Assembly (NCBI GenBank): GCA_910578455.1
Contig: CAJTQA010000061.1
Span: forward strand, 1 to 13,843
Reading direction: 5' to 3'
Length of the DNA: 13,843 nt
From: an uncultured Dorea sp.
GTDB lineage: Bacteria > Bacillota > Clostridia > Lachnospirales > Lachnospiraceae
The translations under genes were made by a program, and so were the position numbers. This document shows, piece after piece, positions 1 through 7,200 of this stretch. Each line of letters begins with the position of its first letter. Position 1 is the stretch's first letter. The notes under the pieces are model-generated. The model was not told the DNA's origin. It saw only the letters and a list, made by a program, of their open reading frames with translations, and searched no databases.

Positions 1-60
1 ATCGAACAAGCTGGGCTGGGGATTTTCCTCCGGGCTCACGTTTAATTTTTCGTCTGCCAT
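1..60 (-). CDS. N-terminus of an unrecognised leftward protein, cut by the window edge
   Basis: Only the first 20 codons are inside the window, reading MADEKLNVSPEENPQPSLFD. The start is supported by a consensus GGAGGT ribosome binding site (complement of 66-71) five bases upstream of the ATG. The visible part is hydrophilic, acidic and proline-containing, with no signal peptide or membrane segment, so it suggests a cytoplasmic protein or a flexible N-terminal tail. It is divergent from a tnpW-like gene, so it is probably cargo or a backbone gene of the same mobile element. I do not recognise the family from this fragment and assign no function. The start call is solid; the identity is open. 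Confidence 0.7.
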   Translation of the reverse strand, partial: MADEKLNVSPEENPQPSLFD

Positions 61-153
61 TCATTACCTCCTTTTTTAATTTCGTGAATGTTGCACAAAT
101 CTTGCGCTAAAAGTTTGTTACTATTTTTTCGCCTCCCTCCCGGCTATCCACGC

Positions 154-189
154 AAAAAAGCCGCCCGTTTTTTCATGTCGGACGGCTTT
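154..189 (-). terminator. Hairpin plus T-run on the minus strand, in the leader of the leftward gene
   Basis: The arms 157-167 and 179-189 pair at 10 of 11 positions (one C/A mismatch) around an 11-base loop. Read on the minus strand the second arm runs straight into six T residues (complement of 154-159), the form of an intrinsic terminator. It lies about 95 bases upstream of the minus-strand start codon at 60. No convincing leftward gene ends just before it, so it may act as an attenuator or insulator for that gene rather than as a gene-end terminator. The structure is seen directly; the role is inferred. Confidence 0.6.
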
Positions 190-333
190 CTGCGTAATGT
201 GATAGCTCAAATAATATTTTTTTGTGGTTGCTGGCTCCGAAAAGCCTTGATATTACAGTGTTCCTATTAAAACTCATTCATATGCTTGCTCCGAAACTTA
301 TCATTTAGCAAATACGGAAAGGAAGGGAAAAGA

Positions 334-576
334 ATGGATTGGGAACTGGAAATCAAGGACAGCGGCTATCTGCCCGAAAAAGGGAAGCCGACAGAGGAAA
401 CCGTCTGCAACAAAATCGGCGGCACATACTATGAAGTGTCTGCCTCCTGCGGCGGCTCAGAACGGCTCTGCGACAAGATGATACGGCTCATAAAATCGGA
501 AACCGTCAAACCGCCTAATGACAAACAGGGATATCGCGTGTGTGGCATTGTGAGAGGAAGGGGGCAGATATTATGA
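334..576 (+). CDS. tnpW: TnpW-like transposon-encoded small protein with an atypical C-terminal tail
   Basis: An 80-residue hydrophilic protein. The core, roughly residues 25-56 (NKIGGTYYEVSASCGG followed by CDKMIRLIKSE), resembles my memory of the TnpW family: an Ile-Gly-x-Thr-x-Tyr-x-Val strand, then a helix ending in DK-hydrophobic-xRLI. TnpW proteins are encoded by Tn4451/Tn1549-like elements and their function is unknown. The ATG at 334 is preferred to an upstream ATG at 286 because AGGAAGG lies seven bases before it. After residue 56 the sequence no longer looks like the family: a basic, glycine-rich tail ends in VRGRGQIL. Its TGA overlaps the next start codon as ATGA. The tail may derive from the chromosomal gene that once preceded the membrane-protein gene. 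The family assignment is by recall, without a profile search. Confidence 0.6.
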   Translation: MDWELEIKDSGYLPEKGKPTEETVCNKIGGTYYEVSASCGGSERLCDKMIRLIKSETVKPPNDKQGYRVCGIVRGRGQIL

Positions 577-1244
577 CAAAAGAAAGCTTTACAAAGTGGG
601 TACACAATTTTGGGATGGGTTCCAGCGCAATCTTACTGATACTAATGAGCTCTTTCCCGATTGTAATAAGTATGGTTTACGGTGTATGGCCTGACTTCAA
701 GATGATTATTCCGGGTATTATCACATTGACGCTTATACTTGCGCCATGGTGGCCTGCAGAATATTTTGGATATATGACAACAATGGGACCGGGAGCGCTG
801 TATATGTCATATACAACCGGAAATGTAACGAATCTTCGTATGCCCGCCACAGTAGGAACAATGAATGCCCTGGAACTTGAGCCAAATACAGACGAGTGCC
901 ATACGATGGCAATCATAGCCTGCGGCGCGTCGAATATAACGACGATCGTACTTTTGTGTCTGGGAATGTTGTTTTCCGTTCCATTAAAGCCCATTCTACA
1001 GAATGAATCCCTGCAGCCCGCATTTAATTTTGCTATACCGGCACTTTTTGGAGGGCTTGTTGCACAGAGTATTATAAAAAGCAAAAAACAGATAGGCCTG
1101 TATCTGATACCTTTGGCTGTCTGTCTGGCATTCTGCTATCTTACAAAAGTGGAGGCGGCTTATTATATGTTGGTCACGGTTGCGCTCGGTGCACTGGTAT
1201 TTTATCTGTTTGATTACAAGATACAGAATAAAAATAAGGAGTAA
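573..1244 (+). CDS. Multi-pass membrane protein of unknown function
   Basis: A 223-residue, strongly hydrophobic protein with about six likely membrane segments, near residues 18-36, 42-60, 112-135, 150-168, 173-190 and 194-214. Between the second and third segments is a polar stretch that looks conserved, including MGPGALYMSYTTGNVTNLRM (residues 71-90) and an acidic segment ELEPNTDECH. It ends in a short basic tail. The start at ATG 573 is chosen because GAGGAAGGGGG lies eight bases upstream; the longer reading from 540 has no such site. The start overlaps the preceding TGA as ATGA, typical of translational coupling in an operon, yet the preceding gene is of transposon type, so its original partner may be lost. 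The shape suggests a transporter or transporter subunit. I do not recognise a named family and assign no substrate. Confidence 0.85.
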   Translation: MTKESFTKWVHNFGMGSSAILLILMSSFPIVISMVYGVWPDFKMIIPGIITLTLILAPWWPAEYFGYMTTMGPGALYMSYTTGNVTNLRMPATVGTMNALELEPNTDECHTMAIIACGASNITTIVLLCLGMLFSVPLKPILQNESLQPAFNFAIPALFGGLVAQSIIKSKKQIGLYLIPLAVCLAFCYLTKVEAAYYMLVTVALGALVFYLFDYKIQNKNKE

Positions 1245-1284
1245 AATGAAATGGGGCTGTCGGGAAATAGATAGTCCATAGCAG

Positions 1285-1329
1285 GGAGCGATGTGATTCA
1301 TACGAGTTACATCGCTCCTGAATATTTTT
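1285..1329 (+). terminator. Intrinsic terminator of the membrane-protein gene
   Basis: GGAGCGATGT (1285-1294) and ACATCGCTCC (1309-1318) are perfectly complementary over 10 bp around a 14-base loop, followed by GAATATTTTT. It lies 40 bases after the stop at 1244 and separates the membrane-protein gene from the redox operon. Confidence 0.85.
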
Positions 1330-1392
1330 CACAAAAAAGAAAAAAAGCAATAGATGCACAGAGAAAATAGTGATGGATTCCAGTATAATATA

Positions 1393-1401
1393 TGTTATAC
1401 T
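1393..1401 (+). promoter_or_regulatory. Extended -10 promoter candidate for the aldo/keto reductase operon
   Basis: TGTTATACT is an extended -10 element (TG-n-TATACT) 69 bases before the start codon at 1470 and downstream of the preceding terminator. No good -35 is seen at 17 bases, which extended -10 promoters often tolerate. An overlapping TATAAT at 1384-1389 is an alternative. Confidence 0.5.
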
Positions 1402-1469
1402 GATTTTATGATGCAAGAGGAAATAGATATTAGCGTCAAAGTCATCGAAGAAAGGGTGGAGATGAGATT

Positions 1470-2492
1470 ATGGACAAAGTAAGATTGGGAAGAACAGGGA
1501 TTACAGTCAATAAGAACGGATTCGGGGCATTGCCGATTCAGAGAGCCGGAAAAGAGGAGGCGGCCAGGATACTCAGAAAAGCGTATGATAACGGAATCCG
1601 CCTGTTTGACACGGCGAGGGCATATTCTGACAGCGAGGAAAAGATTCATTACGCTCTTTCAGACGTGAGGGAGGACATTTTCATAACAACAAAGACAATG
1701 GCGGAAACTGCGGAGGGTTTCTGGAAGGATCTGGAAGTCTCGCTGGAGAAACTGGGAACGGATTACATAGACGTATACCAGTTTCACAATCCGCCGTTCT
1801 GCCCGAAACCAGGCGGCGAAGACGGATTATATGATGCTGCGCTTGAGGCGAAAAGACAGGGGAAGATTCGCCATATCGGAATTACCAACCACCGTCTGGC
1901 AGTGGCTCGTGAGGCGGTTGAAAGCGGGTTATATGATACGTTACAGTTTCCTTTCAGCTATCTGAGCTCGGAGAGTGAGAAAGAGCTGGCGGAGCAGTGC
2001 AGGGAAAAGGATATGGGGTTCCTGGCGATGAAGGCGCTGGCAGGAGGGCTTATCAACCATTCGGAGATGGCTTACGCATTTATGAATGAATATGACAACG
2101 TGCTGCCTATCTGGGGAATCCAGCGGGAGAGCGAGCTTGACGAATTCCTTTCCTATCAGGAGAACCCGCCGAAGATGGAAGGCGGCATAGCAGAAAGGAT
2201 AGCGGAGGATATCAAAGAGTTTAAGGGTGACTTCTGCAGGGGATGCGGATACTGCATGCCATGTCCGGCGGGAATAGAGATCAATAATTGTGCCAGGATG
2301 TCTCTTCTTATCCGCAGGGCGGTAACAGCCAATTTCTTGAATAAGGAGACTCAGGAGAAGATGAAAAAAATAGAAGGCTGCCTGGAATGTGGGAAATGCA
2401 GGTCAAAATGTCCATATGGCCTTGACACGCCGGAGCTTTTGAAAAAGAACTATAAAGACTACAAGGAGATTCTGGCTGGGAAAAGCCTGTGA
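1470..2492 (+). CDS. Aldo/keto reductase with C-terminal [4Fe-4S] cluster domain
   Basis: A 340-residue protein of the iron-sulfur aldo/keto reductase type. Residues 1-235 look like an AKR barrel: the N-terminal LGRTGITVNKNGFGA, then the catalytic tetrad Asp47 and Tyr52 (DTARAY), Lys75 (TTK) and His106 (QFHN), with KIRHIGITNH near 132-141. Residues 250-340 carry two four-cysteine motifs, Cys256/259/262/265 (CRGCGYCMPCP) and Cys304/307/310/314 (CLECGKCRSKCP), as expected for two [4Fe-4S] clusters. The family reduces or oxidises carbonyl groups with nicotinamide cofactor; the clusters suggest exchange of electrons with a ferredoxin-like partner. The substrate is unknown. The start has GGTGGAG eight bases upstream. 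The gene after it begins 20 bases beyond the stop and is also a cluster protein, so the two probably form an operon and a redox pair. The family call is confident; the partnership is inferred. Confidence 0.93.
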   Translation: MDKVRLGRTGITVNKNGFGALPIQRAGKEEAARILRKAYDNGIRLFDTARAYSDSEEKIHYALSDVREDIFITTKTMAETAEGFWKDLEVSLEKLGTDYIDVYQFHNPPFCPKPGGEDGLYDAALEAKRQGKIRHIGITNHRLAVAREAVESGLYDTLQFPFSYLSSESEKELAEQCREKDMGFLAMKALAGGLINHSEMAYAFMNEYDNVLPIWGIQRESELDEFLSYQENPPKMEGGIAERIAEDIKEFKGDFCRGCGYCMPCPAGIEINNCARMSLLIRRAVTANFLNKETQEKMKKIEGCLECGKCRSKCPYGLDTPELLKKNYKDYKEILAGKSL

Positions 2493-2512
2493 TGCGCTGA
2501 GGAGGGAAAAGC

Positions 2513-3781
2513 ATGGGACATCTGACGACAAAGGACGCATATAAAAATCTGGAAGACAGGATCAACTGGTTTACGCAGGGCGCGCCTGCGTCCGATACAT
2601 TATATAAGATTCTTCAGGTTCTATACACAGAAAAAGAGGCAAAATGGGTTGCGCTTCTGCCGGTTCGCCCTTTTACGCTGAAAAAGGCTGCAAGGATCTG
2701 GGGAACAACAGAGGCAAAAGCGGAGAAACTATTAGACCGCCTCTGCGAGAAAGCTCTTTTGGTGGATTCTGATTACCGTGGGGAGAGGCAGTTTGTGATG
2801 CCGCCCCCGATGGCAGGATTTATCGAATTTGCCTTGATGCGAACAAGGGGAGACATAGACCAGAAATATCTGAGTGAGCTTTATTATCAATATATGAACG
2901 TGGAGGAGGATTTTGTAAAAGATTTATTCTTTGCCACAGAGACACGCCTTGGACGGGTATATGTCCAGGAGCCTGTCCTTACCAACGACAAAACGAACCA
3001 CATCCTTGACTATGAACGGGCGACCCATATTGTGGAGGAAGCGAAGTACATTGGCCTTGGAACCTGCTATTGCAGGCATAAGATGTATCATGCGGGGCAT
3101 CCGTGTGAGATAAACGCGCCGTGGGATGTGTGCCTGACATTTGATAATGTAGCTCGCTCCCTGGCAGAGCATGGGGATTATGCAAGGCTCATTTCCAAGG
3201 AGGAGGCGAAAGAAGTCTTAGAGCGTTCCTATGAGAGCAATCTGGTGCAGATCGGTGAAAATGTCAGGGAACATCCGGCGTTTATTTGTAATTGCTGCGG
3301 ATGCTGCTGCGAAGCTTTGCAGGCTGCGAGGAGATTCAGCCCCATGCAGCCCGTCGCCACCACTAACTATATGCCGAAGGTATCCGCCAAAACATGCATC
3401 GGATGCGGAAAATGCGCGAAAGTCTGCCCCATACTGGCAATTTCCATGAAAGAAGGCCGCCCCGTGATTGACGGGGAAATCTGCCTTGGATGCGGCGTAT
3501 GTGCAAGAAACTGCCCGACAAAAGCAATTTCCCTGGAGCGAAGGCCGATACAGGTCATTACGCCGGTGAACAGCACCCACCGGTTTGTATTGCAGGCAAT
3601 CGAAAAAGGAACGCTGCAAAATCTGATATTTGACAATCAGGCATTTGCGAACCACCGCGCAATGGCGGCGGTGTTCGGAACGATACTAAAGCTGCCGCCG
3701 CTTAAGCAGGCGCTGGCAAGCAAGCAGTTCAAGTCGGTATATCTGGACAGGCTACTGTCAAAGTATCAGAAAGAGGAGTGA
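2513..3781 (+). CDS. [4Fe-4S] ferredoxin-domain protein with winged-helix-like N-terminus and extra cysteine clusters
   Basis: A 422-residue cytoplasmic protein. Residues about 28-95 resemble a winged helix (PFTLKKAARIWGTTEAKAEK, then LLDRLCEKALL). Residues 180-270 form an unusual cysteine-rich region: GTCYCRHKMYHAGHPCE with Cys185, 187, 198 and 207, then CNCCGCCC with Cys259, 261, 262, 264, 265 and 266. Residues 290-342 are a standard two-cluster ferredoxin domain: Cys295/298/301/305 (CIGCGKCAKVCP) and Cys324/327/330/334 (CLGCGVCARNCP). A C-terminal region of about 80 residues follows without cysteines. It probably passes electrons, and the adjacent cluster-bearing aldo/keto reductase is the obvious partner. 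The N-terminal fold could bind DNA or simply be structural. GAGGAGGG lies just before the start. I know similar proteins in anaerobes only as uncharacterised ferredoxin-type proteins, so no reaction is assigned. Confidence 0.88.
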   Translation: MGHLTTKDAYKNLEDRINWFTQGAPASDTLYKILQVLYTEKEAKWVALLPVRPFTLKKAARIWGTTEAKAEKLLDRLCEKALLVDSDYRGERQFVMPPPMAGFIEFALMRTRGDIDQKYLSELYYQYMNVEEDFVKDLFFATETRLGRVYVQEPVLTNDKTNHILDYERATHIVEEAKYIGLGTCYCRHKMYHAGHPCEINAPWDVCLTFDNVARSLAEHGDYARLISKEEAKEVLERSYESNLVQIGENVREHPAFICNCCGCCCEALQAARRFSPMQPVATTNYMPKVSAKTCIGCGKCAKVCPILAISMKEGRPVIDGEICLGCGVCARNCPTKAISLERRPIQVITPVNSTHRFVLQAIEKGTLQNLIFDNQAFANHRAMAAVFGTILKLPPLKQALASKQFKSVYLDRLLSKYQKEE

Positions 3782-3791
3782 AAATCCCGTA

Positions 3792-3958
3792 GGCTTTTGA
3801 ATCTTCGAATACCATGCATTCTTCCGGGTCTGGCGTTGCCCTGGAGACAGAATTTCCATCAACAACAGCGTCGAAGTACCGGGAGAGTCCTATTTTTTCT
3901 AAAATAAGGGGGCGTTTTTGCTGGAGGAGCCGATTGCTGTGCGGATGCCCGTCCGCTG
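3792..3958 (-). pseudogene. pgmB: Fragment of beta-phosphoglucomutase, frameshifted and internally deleted
   Basis: The minus strand encodes GIRTAIGSSSKNAPL, then after loss of one base near 3903 (new frame from 3902) LEKIGLSRYFDAVVDGNSVS, RATPDPE and ECMVFEDSKA. This is the middle of beta-phosphoglucomutase, a HAD-family enzyme that interconverts beta-glucose 1-phosphate and glucose 6-phosphate. It corresponds in the Lactococcus enzyme to the ASASKN motif, the YFDAI segment and the LEDSQAG motif. Between PDPE and ECMVFED the family normally has about 12 to 15 more residues; here the two motifs are fused. The N-terminal nucleophile DxD and the C-terminus are absent. The right end is joined to a transposase fragment and the left end stops at the neighbouring ferredoxin gene. 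It is clearly non-functional debris. Confidence 0.8.
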
Positions 3959-4132
3959 GGTGATATGGCGGTTCGTTATGCTGGCCACCACGCTCCTGTC
4001 ATGAAGGTCTATGGTGGTACAGATGTAGCGCATATCCCCATTTTTTAGGAACAGATATGTGAAATCTGTGCACCATTTCTGGTTCGGCTTGTCCAAATTG
4101 ATTCTTATCTGACCGTGCGTTTTTTTGTTCAC
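3959..4132 (-). pseudogene. Fragment of an IS3-family transposase (OrfB, rve/DDE domain)
   Basis: About 58 residues on the minus strand match the beginning of the integrase core of IS3-family OrfB proteins: LDKPNQKWCTDFTYL, with the first catalytic Asp of the DDE triad in WCTDFTY, then NGDMRYICTTIDLHDRSVVA and SITNRHIT. The second Asp, the Glu and everything after RHIT are missing. An in-frame TAA lies seven codons upstream of the GTG at 4132, so no N-terminus is joined. The reading frame continues without a break into the beta-phosphoglucomutase fragment at residue 59. No terminal inverted repeats or orfA are seen. It is an old insertion-sequence remnant, not an active element. Confidence 0.82.
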
Positions 4133-4193
4133 TGAGGGTAGCCACTCCCGTTACAACTTTAGTATGGCACTTCAATTCTTACATAGCGCGCGG

Positions 4194-4242
4194 TAAAAAT
4201 AAACCCTTGAGGACATTTACATGAAATATCTCTCAAGGGTTT
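4194..4242 (-). terminator. Terminator of the hybrid histidine kinase gene
   Basis: AAACCCTTGAG (4201-4211) and CTCAAGGGTTT (4232-4242) form a perfect 11-bp stem with a 20-base loop, 14 bases past the kinase stop. On the minus strand the stem is followed by ATTTTTACC; on the plus strand its GGTTT arm extends into TT. It can work in both directions but clearly serves the kinase gene. Confidence 0.85.
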
Positions 4243-4255
4243 TTGCATGTCAGGG

Positions 4256-7200
4256 TTAATCGAGGAATTTTTTGAGCACTGATATAAAGATATCCATATC
4301 AAGCGGTTTTGCAATATGTCCGTTCATGCCGCTTTTAATGGCAGCCTCTTTATCTTCCTCCAGCGCATTGGCAGTCATGGCAATGATTGGAAGGTCTTTA
4401 ACGTCTTTTCTTGAGAGGCTGCGGATTGCCCTGGTAGCCTCGTAACCGTTCATAATCGGCATCTGCACATCCATGAGGATGGCATCGTAATAATTTTCTT
4501 CCGCTTTTTCCATCATGGACACAGCGTCCGTTCCGTCCGGAGCGCTTTCTACCAGAAAGCCGGATTCCGTTAGGATAACATCTGCAATTTCCCGGTTCAG
4601 CTCGATGTCCTCAACAAGGAGGATGCGTTTTCCGCTGAAGTCGGCCAAAGTCCATGCCGCCGTTTCCTCTTCTTTTTCAATCAGGTTGTTGGCAGCGAGA
4701 AGAGCAGACTTTAAGTCAGACATAAAGAGCGGTTTTGCACAGAAAGCAGTTACGCCTGCATCTTTTGCCTCTTCTTCAATATCTGACCAGTCGTATGCGG
4801 TCAGTATGATAATCGGCGCGTCATTCCCCACGACACTGCGGATTTTCCGCGCGGTTTCCAGGCCGCTCATTTCAGGCATCTGCCAGTCAACAATATAGGT
4901 GTGATAGGAGTCGCCTTCCTCGGATGCCATCTTTGCACGGTATACGGCCTCCCTGCCGGATGTGGTCCATTCGGCGCGCATGCCGATTTGTTTCAGCATC
5001 TTGCTTACGCTGCCGCAGACATTGAAGTCGTCGTCAATAACCATTGCCCTCAGGCCATGCAGCTCTTCGAGCTGTTTTGCGTTTTTCTCTATATCCTGCA
5101 GCTTGAGGGTAAGCTCTACCGTAAAGGTGCTTCCCTTGCCAAGTTCACTGTCAACGGTAATGACACCGTTCATCATCTCGACAATATTTTTTGTGATGGC
5201 CATGCCAAGCCCTGTTCCTTGGATGCCTGACTGGGTTGCGGTAACTTCACGCTCAAATGGCTCAAAGACATGCTCGGCAAATTCTTTTGACATGCCGATT
5301 CCGCTGTCTTTAACAATGAAAATATAATCTCCGTACCCATGGCGGAATGTGGTTTTCTGCATGATTCGGAAAGAGATGGTTCCGCCTGCGGGAGTATATT
5401 TTACCGCATTGCTCAGGAGATTGATAAATACCTGGTTAATTTTTAAAGCGTCTGCGATAACATCTTCGTTAGCTACCTCAAAAGTGTCAATGAACAGTTC
5501 AAGCTGCTTTGCCTTTACCTGAGGCTGGATGATATTTACAAGGTTATGCATAAGTTCTGATATATTGCATTCCTGCTCTTTTATCTGAACTTTTCCGCTT
5601 TCGATTCTGCTCATGTCGAGAATGTCATTGATCAGGCTGAGCAGATGGTTGCTTGAGGAGAGAACCTTTTGCAGGCAGTCTTTTACCTGATCCCGGTTGT
5701 CAATGTGGCTGACCGCGATAGTGGCAAATCCGATGATGGCATTCATCGGGGTGCGGATATCGTGGGACATGTTGGAAAGGAATGTGGTTTTTGCGCGGTT
5801 TGCATGCTGCGCCTGCATAAGCGCATCCTGAAGAGCCTGGGTCTGCGCTCTCTGCTTTTTGACTTGCTCCGTTATTTCTTTTGACACGACCATGACTATA
5901 ATGTCATTCGTGTCATTATCCTGCGTCATGATAAATGACTGGCGGATGCACATCTGCTCATCAGATCCTGCATGAGCCCAATAATCAACAACCGTTTCCG
6001 CATTGCCCTGTTCAAAACGTTCTTTCAGGTAAGCGATATTTACCATGGATGAATACTCTTCAGCGGATTCTTCCAGAATGTATTTTTTCCATCGCTCAAG
6101 GCATTCAGAGGCTTTGCAGGGCGCTTTGAGACCTACTTCTTCGAGCAGAGATATGCGCCGGCCATCTATGATGCGGAAAATGTCGTGTTCTATAAGATCC
6201 CTTGTCAGGTTGAACTCAAAGGTGCAGAAAGAGTTGGAGGTAATTGCTATGCGGTACTGCCGCTCTTTTCGGTTGGCAAGAGCCATTTCCGCATGGATGC
6301 GAAGCTCGTTCTCTTTAATTTCTGTAATATTCTGACGGGTGAATAATACTTTTGAGGCTTTGCCGTCCTTTCTTTCCAGGCAGATGATGTTCATATGTTC
6401 CCATTCGGAGCAGCCGTTTCGCGATATGTTGCATTCATAGCGGACATCATTCTGGGAGGACAGGGCTTCTATAATAGCGTTTTGCTCCATGAAACGTGCA
6501 AGATCCTGACGGTCTTTTTCATTCAGCATGATAGAGCTTAGGTGTCTTGCCAGTTCGCTGTAATCTCCGTGAACAGGGATCTTGTCATCTTCCGGCTTTG
6601 TTTCGGCAAGATACTGGTAAGTTCCGGTCTCAAAATCAGCCAGGGCGAACCGTGAGAACAGGGTATTCATGCCGCTTATGATATAGGACATTTCCCTGTT
6701 GTCATGTTCGAGCGTCTTCTTTTCGCGCCTGGACTGGATAAGGAGGGCGATGATGTATGCGGCAAAAAGGAGGAGAAGCATGATTTCAAGGCGTATCCCC
6801 ACGGCATTTTCATCCCGGATCATACTTTGGGTTACGCTTTTGGGAAATGCCTGCACTAGCACATAATTATTTTCCGGAAGATGCATGACGCATATATTAT
6901 CGGTCTGGCTTTCGGGAGTACAGACAAAAGCAGCCTCTCCGCCGTTTTTGAATATGCTGTTTGCCTTAGCTGCTGTATCCCGGTCAATTATATCAGAGTC
7001 TGTTAAAGTATCGATCAGGCTTTTTTCATAGGGTTTGCCATCAGAGCTTGCAATTACCGTGCCGTCCGGCATACATAAAAATACATCGGCTTTTTCGCCG
7101 AAATAAGTTGTGGTGAGCATGCTCTGAAGATATTCTTCTGCCAGATATGCACCTCTGAGCACTCCTATTATGTTTCCTTCATAATGAACGGGGGCATAAA

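Noticed and set aside
234..297. A 9-bp direct repeat GCTCCGAAA at 234-242 and 289-297 near the transposon gene, considered as an attachment or recombinase site.
   Set aside because: The repeat is short, the flanks do not match and there is no recombinase gene in the window. Chance is a sufficient explanation.
1408..1482. A 24-codon open frame (MMQEEIDISVKVIEERVEMR and four more residues) overlapping the start of the aldo/keto reductase gene, possibly a leader peptide.
   Set aside because: It has no ribosome binding site of its own, no run of regulatory codons and no associated hairpin. It most likely reflects chance in an untranslated leader.
3792..4132. A functional fusion gene of transposase and phosphatase.
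   Set aside because: Catalytic residues of both parents are missing, there is a frameshift and an internal deletion, and no ribosome binding site precedes the GTG, so it is treated as debris.
4515..6335. Several long open frames on the plus strand opposite the histidine kinase gene.
   Set aside because: They are antisense to a gene with complete conserved kinase and receiver motifs, and their translations show no recognisable domains or ribosome binding sites.
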